This document shows, piece by piece, positions 14,332 through 18,144 of a stretch of 18,144 nt of DNA (positions are counted from its first letter, which is position 1; each line of letters begins with the position of its first letter). Location: assembly GCA_013214715.1 (NCBI GenBank), contig JABSSB010000137.1:1-18144 (forward strand). Direction: 5' to 3'. Below the pieces are notes generated by a model. That model was not told where the DNA came from. It saw only the letters and a program-made list of their open reading frames with translations, and did not search any database. A program made the position numbers and the translations under genes. The stretch is from Paracoccaceae bacterium. GTDB taxonomy: Bacteria; Pseudomonadota; Alphaproteobacteria; Rhodobacterales; Rhodobacteraceae.

Positions 14332-14887
14332 TACCGCAACCTACACCCCGCGTCTGAAAATAGCGTATAAGGACAGCATCCGGGCCGCTCTGAAAGAAGA
14401 GTTCGGCTACAAGAACGAGATGATGATCCCAAAGCTGGAAAAGATCGTTCTGAACATCGGTTGTGGCCGCGCAGCTGTCAAAGACAGCAAAAAAGCCAAA
14501 TCCGCTCAGGCTGACCTGACCGCGATTGCGGGCCAGAAGGCTGTGACCACCGTGGCCAAGAACTCCATCGCCGGCTTCCGCGTTCGCGAAGGCATGCCGA
14601 TGGGCGCCAAGGTGACCCTGCGCGGTGACCGGATGTACGAATTCCTGGATCGCCTGATCACCATCGCCATGCCCCGTATCCGCGACTTCCGCGGCATTCC
14701 GGGCACGTCGTTCGATGGCCGCGGTAACTATGCCATGGGCATCAAGGAACACATCGTGTTCCCCGAGATCGACTTTGACAAGGTGGACGAGCCCTGGGGC
14801 CTGGACATCGTGTTTGCAACCACGGCGAAAACCGACGCCGAAGCCAAGGCGCTGTTGAAAGCTTTCAACATGCCCTTCGCGAACTGA
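14324..14887 (+). CDS. rplE: 50S ribosomal protein L5
   Basis: A 187-residue L5, which binds 5S rRNA and helps form the central protuberance. PKLEKIVLNIGCGRAAV, GFRVREGMPMGAKVTLRG, RIRDFRGI and the SFDGRGNYAMGIKEH block are diagnostic. IGCG replaces the more common MGVG, a form I associate with Rhodobacteraceae. The start overlaps rplX by 8 nt, implying coupled translation; rpsN follows after 20 nt. Confidence 0.98.
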   Translation: MLDTATYTPRLKIAYKDSIRAALKEEFGYKNEMMIPKLEKIVLNIGCGRAAVKDSKKAKSAQADLTAIAGQKAVTTVAKNSIAGFRVREGMPMGAKVTLRGDRMYEFLDRLITIAMPRIRDFRGIPGTSFDGRGNYAMGIKEHIVFPEIDFDKVDEPWGLDIVFATTAKTDAEAKALLKAFNMPFAN

Positions 14888-14907
14888 GGCGACGGAGAGG
14901 AATAGAC

Positions 14908-15213
14908 ATGGCTAAGAAAAGCATGATCGAACGCGAAAAGAAGCGCGAACGCCTGGTTGCCAAATACGCAGCCAAGCGTGCCGAGCTCAAAGAGATCGCG
15001 AATGACGAGAGCCTGCCAATGGAAGAGCGCTTCAAAGCGCGCCTGAAGCTGGCAAAACTGCCGCGCAACAGCTCGGCCACCCGGCTGCACAACCGCTGCC
15101 AGCTGACCGGCCGTCCGCACGCTTACTATCGTAAGCTGAAAGTGTCGCGGATCGCACTGCGGGACCTGGGCTCCAACGGCCAGATCCCCGGTCTGGTGAA
15201 ATCGAGCTGGTAA
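14908..15213 (+). CDS. rpsN: 30S ribosomal protein S14 (zinc-free type)
   Basis: A 101-residue S14 of the long form. It lacks the CxxC zinc ligands of the short paralogue, which suits a proteobacterium. MAKKSMIEREKKRERLV, LPRNSSATRLHNRCQLTGRP and the LRDLGSNGQIPGLVKSSW end are typical. S14 binds the 30S head late in assembly. A GGAGAGGAATAG stretch precedes the ATG; rpsH starts 14 nt downstream behind AAGGAGGG. Confidence 0.98.
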   Translation: MAKKSMIEREKKRERLVAKYAAKRAELKEIANDESLPMEERFKARLKLAKLPRNSSATRLHNRCQLTGRPHAYYRKLKVSRIALRDLGSNGQIPGLVKSSW

Positions 15214-15227
15214 GGAGGGCATAGATT

Positions 15228-15620
15228 ATGAACGATCCTATCGGCGATATGCTCACCCGTATTCGCAACGCTCAGATGCGCCGTAAATCCACCGTCTCGA
15301 CGCCTGCGTCGAAACTGCGCGGCTGGGTTTTGGATGTTCTGGCCGACGAAGGCTACATCCGCGGCTATGAAAGCGGCACCAACGAGGCGGGCCACGCCAC
15401 GATCGAAATCTCGCTGAAATACTATGAAGGCGAGCCTGTGATCCGTGAGCTCAAGCGTGTCTCGAAACCCGGTCGTCGCGTGTATATGGGCGTGAACGAA
15501 ATCCCGTCGGTCCGTCAGGGCTTGGGCGTTTCGATCGTGTCCACCCCGCGTGGCGTGATGTCGGACGCAAACGCTCGCAGCCAGAATGTTGGCGGCGAAG
15601 TGCTTTGCACCGTGTTCTAA
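15228..15620 (+). CDS. rpsH: 30S ribosomal protein S8
   Basis: A 130-residue S8, a primary 16S rRNA binder and, in E. coli, the autogenous repressor of the spc operon. MNDPIGDMLTRIRNAQMRRK, the PGRRVYMGVNEIPSVRQGLG stretch and the terminal VGGEVLCTVF are diagnostic. AAGGAGGG precedes the ATG. rplF follows after 10 nt. Confidence 0.98.
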   Translation: MNDPIGDMLTRIRNAQMRRKSTVSTPASKLRGWVLDVLADEGYIRGYESGTNEAGHATIEISLKYYEGEPVIRELKRVSKPGRRVYMGVNEIPSVRQGLGVSIVSTPRGVMSDANARSQNVGGEVLCTVF

Positions 15621-15630
15621 GGAGGGCCTG

Positions 15631-16164
15631 ATGTCTCGAATTGGTAAAAAACCGGTCGAGCTGCCCAGCGGTGTCACCGCCGCTGTGTCGGGTCAGACCA
15701 TCGAAGTGAAGGGCCCCAAGGGCACCCGCTCCTTCTCGGCCACAGATGACGTGACGCTGAGCTTGGAAGACAACAAGGTTGTTGTCGAGCCGCGCGGCAA
15801 GTCCAAGCGGGCGCGCCAGCAGTGGGGCATGTCCCGCACGATGGTGGCGAACCTTGTTCAGGGCGTGACCCAGGGGTTCAAGAAAGAGCTTGAAATTCAG
15901 GGTGTCGGTTACCGTGCCGCTGTGCAAGGCAACACGCTCAAGCTGAACCTCGGCTATAGCCACGATGTGGACTATGTTGCGCCTGAAGGCGTGACCGTGA
16001 CCGCACCGAAGCAGACCGAAATCGTTGTGGAAGGCATCGACGAACAGGCCGTTGGCCAAGTCGCTGCTGAAATTCGCAAATGGCGCGCGCCCGAGCCCTA
16101 CAAAGGCAAAGGCATCCGCTACAAGGGCGAGTTCATCTTCCGCAAGGAAGGCAAGAAGAAGTAA
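15631..16164 (+). CDS. rplF: 50S ribosomal protein L6
   Basis: A 177-residue L6 built of two repeated RNA-binding domains, located near the sarcin-ricin loop and the factor-binding site. MSRIGKKPVELPSGVT, VKGPKGTRSF, LEIQGVGYRAAVQGN and the EPYKGKGIRYKGEFIFRKEG end are family hallmarks. The ATG at 15631 gives the conserved start and has AAGGAGGG just upstream; a longer reading from 15586 inside rpsH is rejected. Confidence 0.98.
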   Translation: MSRIGKKPVELPSGVTAAVSGQTIEVKGPKGTRSFSATDDVTLSLEDNKVVVEPRGKSKRARQQWGMSRTMVANLVQGVTQGFKKELEIQGVGYRAAVQGNTLKLNLGYSHDVDYVAPEGVTVTAPKQTEIVVEGIDEQAVGQVAAEIRKWRAPEPYKGKGIRYKGEFIFRKEGKKK

Positions 16165-16175
16165 GGACGCTAGAC

Positions 16176-16535
16176 ATGGCAAACAGCAAACGCACCCTGT
16201 TTCTGAAGCGTCGCCTGCGCGTTCGGAACAAACTTCGCAAGGTCAATGCCGGGCGTCCGCGCCTGAGCGTTCACCGTTCGAACAAGAACATCTCTGTCCA
16301 GCTCATCGACGATGTGCGTGGCGTGACCCTCGCGGCCGCCTCGACCATGGAAAAAGAGCTGGGTCTGATGGGCAAGAACAACGTCGAAGCGGCCTCCAAG
16401 GTGGGCACTCTGATCGCAGAGCGCGCCAAGGCAGCCGGTGTGGACGAAGCCTATTTCGACCGCGGCGGGTTCCTGTTCCACGGCAAGGTGAAGGCCCTGG
16501 CCGACGCCGCGCGTGAAGGTGGTCTGAAGATCTAA
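16176..16535 (+). CDS. rplR: 50S ribosomal protein L18
   Basis: A 119-residue L18, the second 5S rRNA-binding protein beside L5. KRTLFLKRRLRVRNKLRKV, RPRLSVHRSNKNISVQLIDD and YFDRGGFLFHGKVKALADAA match the family, and the length is normal. The ATG at 16176 follows rplF by 11 nt; an earlier start at 16080 inside rplF is rejected. The next gene, rpsE, is an unusual 118 nt away. Confidence 0.98.
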   Translation: MANSKRTLFLKRRLRVRNKLRKVNAGRPRLSVHRSNKNISVQLIDDVRGVTLAAASTMEKELGLMGKNNVEAASKVGTLIAERAKAAGVDEAYFDRGGFLFHGKVKALADAAREGGLKI

Positions 16536-16542
16536 GACCTGA

Positions 16543-16630
16543 GGAGGGCGCAAGCCGCCCTCCCGATGATCCGGGGGCCGTGCCGCAAGGGGCGGCTCAC
16601 CAGGATTGAAGCAAACGGCCCCCACGGGCC
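16543..16630 (+). promoter_or_regulatory. Structured 118-nt gap between rplR and rpsE
   Basis: The spacer holds GGAGGGCG-caagc-CGCCCTCC (16543-16563, perfect 8 bp). It also holds a 9-bp long-range stem GGGGGCCGT (16573-16581) with ACGGCCCCC (16615-16623). Inside that stem is an inner hairpin GCCGC / GCGGC (16582-16586, 16592-16596). GGCCC-ccac-GGGCC (16617-16630) competes with the long stem and ends 11 nt before the ribosome-binding site AAGGGA (16641-16646) of rpsE. Mutually exclusive pairings just before a start codon suggest a cis-regulatory RNA, but no known class is recognised. Confidence 0.5.
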
Positions 16631-16653
16631 AATGATAAAAAAGGGATGCCGAA

Positions 16654-17226
16654 ATGGCTGAACGTGAAAACCGCCGGGGTCGTGGTCGCAACCGCGAAGA
16701 AGACGCTCCGGAATTTGCAGATCGCCTGGTTGCGATCAACCGTGTGTCGAAAACCGTGAAAGGTGGTAAGCGTTTTGGCTTTGCCGCGCTTGTGGTTGTC
16801 GGCGACCAGAAAGGCCGCGTGGGCTTTGGCAAGGGTAAGGCGAAAGAAGTGCCCGAAGCCATCCGCAAAGCCACCGAGCAAGCCAAGCGCCAGATGATCC
16901 GCGTGCCGCTGCGCGAAGGCCGCACGCTGCACCACGACATCGAAGGCCGTCACGGCGCCGGTAAAGTCGTTATGCGCACCGCGCCGGAAGGGACCGGGAT
17001 CATCGCCGGTGGTCCGATGCGTGCCGTGTTCGAAATGCTGGGCATCAAGGACGTTGTGTCGAAGTCGATCGGCTCGCAGAACCCCTATAACATGATCCGC
17101 GCCACCATTGACGGTCTGCAGAAAGAGGCATCGCCGCGCTCGATCGCAGCACGTCGTGGCAAGAAAGTCTCTGACATTCTGCCCAAGCGCGATGAAGCCC
17201 CGGTTGAAGAAACCGCGGACGCGTAA
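16654..17226 (+). CDS. rpsE: 30S ribosomal protein S5
   Basis: A 190-residue S5, important for decoding accuracy. The S5-type double-stranded RNA-binding fold is seen in FADRLVAINRVSKTVKGGKR, FGFAALVVVGDQKGRVGFG and KATEQAKRQMIRVPL; the C-terminal domain has GTGIIAGGPMRAVFEMLGI. The first 15 residues (AERENRRGRGRNREEDAP) and last 15 are charged, variable extensions. AAGGGA lies seven bases before the ATG. It follows the structured spacer; rpmD is 12 nt downstream. Confidence 0.98.
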   Translation: MAERENRRGRGRNREEDAPEFADRLVAINRVSKTVKGGKRFGFAALVVVGDQKGRVGFGKGKAKEVPEAIRKATEQAKRQMIRVPLREGRTLHHDIEGRHGAGKVVMRTAPEGTGIIAGGPMRAVFEMLGIKDVVSKSIGSQNPYNMIRATIDGLQKEASPRSIAARRGKKVSDILPKRDEAPVEETADA

Positions 17227-17238
17227 GGAGATTTGAGC

Positions 17239-17427
17239 ATGGCCAAGACCATCGTCGTCAAGCAGATCGGCTCTCCGATCCGCCGCCCCGCCGACCAGCG
17301 CGCAACCCTGGTGGGCCTGGGCCTGAACAAGATGCACAAAACCCGCGAGTTGGAGGACACCCCTTCGGTCCGCGGCATGATCCGCAAGATCCCGCATCTG
17401 GTCGAGATCGTCGAAGAGCGCGACTGA
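17239..17427 (+). CDS. rpmD: 50S ribosomal protein L30
   Basis: A 62-residue L30, a small 50S protein. VKQIGSPIRRPADQRATLVG, LGLNKMHKTRELEDTPSV and RGMIRKIPHLVEIVEE match the family. The ATG at 17239 follows AAGGAG; the TTG six bases upstream is rejected. It ends the ribosomal run: an intrinsic terminator lies 24 nt downstream instead of rplO and secY. Confidence 0.97.
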   Translation: MAKTIVVKQIGSPIRRPADQRATLVGLGLNKMHKTRELEDTPSVRGMIRKIPHLVEIVEERD

Positions 17428-17451
17428 GCCTCTTTTGATCAGTGAATAGAC

Positions 17452-17483
17452 AAACGCCCCGGTGAGACCTGGGGCGTTTTTTG
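17452..17483 (+). terminator. Intrinsic terminator after rpmD
   Basis: AAACGCCCC (17452-17460) pairs with GGGGCGTTT (17471-17479), loop 10 nt, followed by a T-run to 17482. This is a textbook rho-independent terminator for the ribosomal operon. Confidence 0.93.
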
Positions 17484-17835
17484 TTCGAAATCGCCGCGCT
17501 GCAAACTCGGGCGGGATGCGCTGACCTGTGCCTAGGGTGAGGCGCTCCGTCCTTCCGGAACCGGTTGGCACTACTCCAGTCGTAGCTGACTTTTACCCTG
17601 CGAGCGAACGCTGGCTGCCCGGCTTGACCCTTGTCTGGTGCGGACGCCATTTCTTGCAGCCTTGGCGTACAATTTTTTGTCGACCAGAAGCCCAAAGGCC
17701 AGGGGCGGCGCCTGGACTGTTTTATCCAAGCTGCATCTGACCGAGCCCATGGATCAATCGGCACTCACAAGCGCGACTATTTCGTATTCTCGCGTCGGGC
17801 GCTGCCCTGCGCCGGTGGTCGGAAGATGATTGGTG
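17484..17835. other. 352-nt region with no recognised gene
   Basis: The sequence between the terminator and the DUF1428 gene stop has short open frames on both strands but none with a ribosome-binding site, a conserved motif or convincing composition. TACAAT at 17668-17673 resembles a -10 box without a matching -35. I see no tRNA, repeat or insertion sequence end. Confidence 0.4.
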
Positions 17836-18144
17836 TCAGGATGGGCCGGATGCGGCCGCCATCAGCATCGGATCAAACCCGCCGAAGATCATCCGCTTCC
17901 CGTCAAAGGGCATGTCCCCCATCGCCTCGGCCATGGCGAGATAGGACATCATCTTGGCCAAGGCGGTCTCTCGTGTGGGTTTGTCAGGCCAGACTGTGAA
18001 GGACAGGACCAGGGTTTCGTCTTCCCCGGCTTTCACCGCCATAGGAAAAGACGTTACGTCGCCCTCTGGCACGTCATCCCCCCAGCATTCCCACATCGCG
18101 GTCGCGCCCAAATCCTGAAAGATCGGCCAGGCCGTTTGGCATGG
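17836..18144 (-). CDS. DUF1428 family protein (partial, runs off the window)
   Basis: The C-terminal 102 residues of a DUF1428 protein (YbaA-like, dimeric alpha/beta-barrel fold, about 115-120 residues in full). The frame is open to the window edge and reads WPIFQDLGATAMWECWGDD, then VTSFPMAVKAGEDETLVLSF, VWPDKPTRETA and the conserved MPFDGKRMIFGGFDPML. The start codon lies outside the window; a TTG at 18111 is internal to the conserved fold. The function of the family is unknown. It is transcribed toward the ribosomal operon. Confidence 0.88.
   Translation of the reverse strand, partial: PCQTAWPIFQDLGATAMWECWGDDVPEGDVTSFPMAVKAGEDETLVLSFTVWPDKPTRETALAKMMSYLAMAEAMGDMPFDGKRMIFGGFDPMLMAAASGPS

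Noticed and set aside
17484..17835. Possible transposase or prophage relic downstream of the ribosomal terminator
   Set aside because: Short frames such as LAALAYNFLSTRSP looked faintly transposase-like, but there are no catalytic motifs, terminal inverted repeats or target duplications.
1..18144. CRISPR arrays, tRNA or rRNA genes
   Set aside because: No regularly spaced repeats and no cloverleaf or rRNA-like sequence were seen.

Overview
The window looks like chromosomal DNA of a marine-type Rhodobacteraceae (Roseobacter-group alphaproteobacterium). The evidence is the GC-rich coding, the alphaproteobacterial ribosomal protein sequences (for example the L5 motif LNIGCGRAAVKDSKK and the long, zinc-free S14), and neighbours typical of that group (DUF2267, TIGR02466-type oxygenase, DUF1428, serralysin-type RTX C-terminus). 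Assignments are from reading protein sequence; no database search was run.

Region 1 (1-5163, continuing to 6788) is accessory DNA. It opens with the 3' end of an RTX/serralysin-like secreted protein. A terminator hairpin separates this from a leftward operon encoding an alpha-oxoamine synthase (PLP enzyme), a FeeM-like GNAT acyltransferase and a heme-oxygenase-like diiron oxidase. Upstream and also leftward is a short YcaO-domain protein. Starting 44 bp away and divergent from it is a 127-residue protein with a long acidic N-terminal part and a short hydrophobic tail ending in Gly-Cys-His-Ser, which looks like a RiPP/TOMM precursor. A winged-helix plus TolB-like plus TPR regulator follows it directly. 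I read this as a candidate ribosomal-peptide (azoline or thioamide type) locus with an unusual set of tailoring enzymes, and it is the best candidate for an undescribed system here.

Region 2 (6789-9592) holds ordinary stand-alone genes: a ChaC-like gamma-glutamylcyclotransferase, a remnant of a SHOCT lipoprotein, a small hypothetical protein, a 2-oxoglutarate/Fe(II) oxygenase and a cytochrome b561.

Region 3 (9601-12889) is a run of three consecutive broken genes: DUF2267 (one nonsense codon, two frameshifts), an SDR dehydrogenase (one in-frame stop) and a periplasmic amidohydrolase (one frameshift). Each lesion is a single-base event that can be located precisely. The block is either decaying or carries sequence errors.

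Region 4 (13109-17427) is the end of the S10 operon and most of the spc operon: rpmC, rpsQ, rplN, rplX, rplE, rpsN, rpsH, rplF, rplR, rpsE, rpmD. All are intact and on the + strand. Two gaps inside the run (rpsQ-rplN and rplR-rpsE) contain strong dyads that may be regulatory RNA. rplP is not adjacent upstream, and the run ends at an intrinsic terminator before rplO/secY. The window closes with a leftward DUF1428 gene that runs off the edge.
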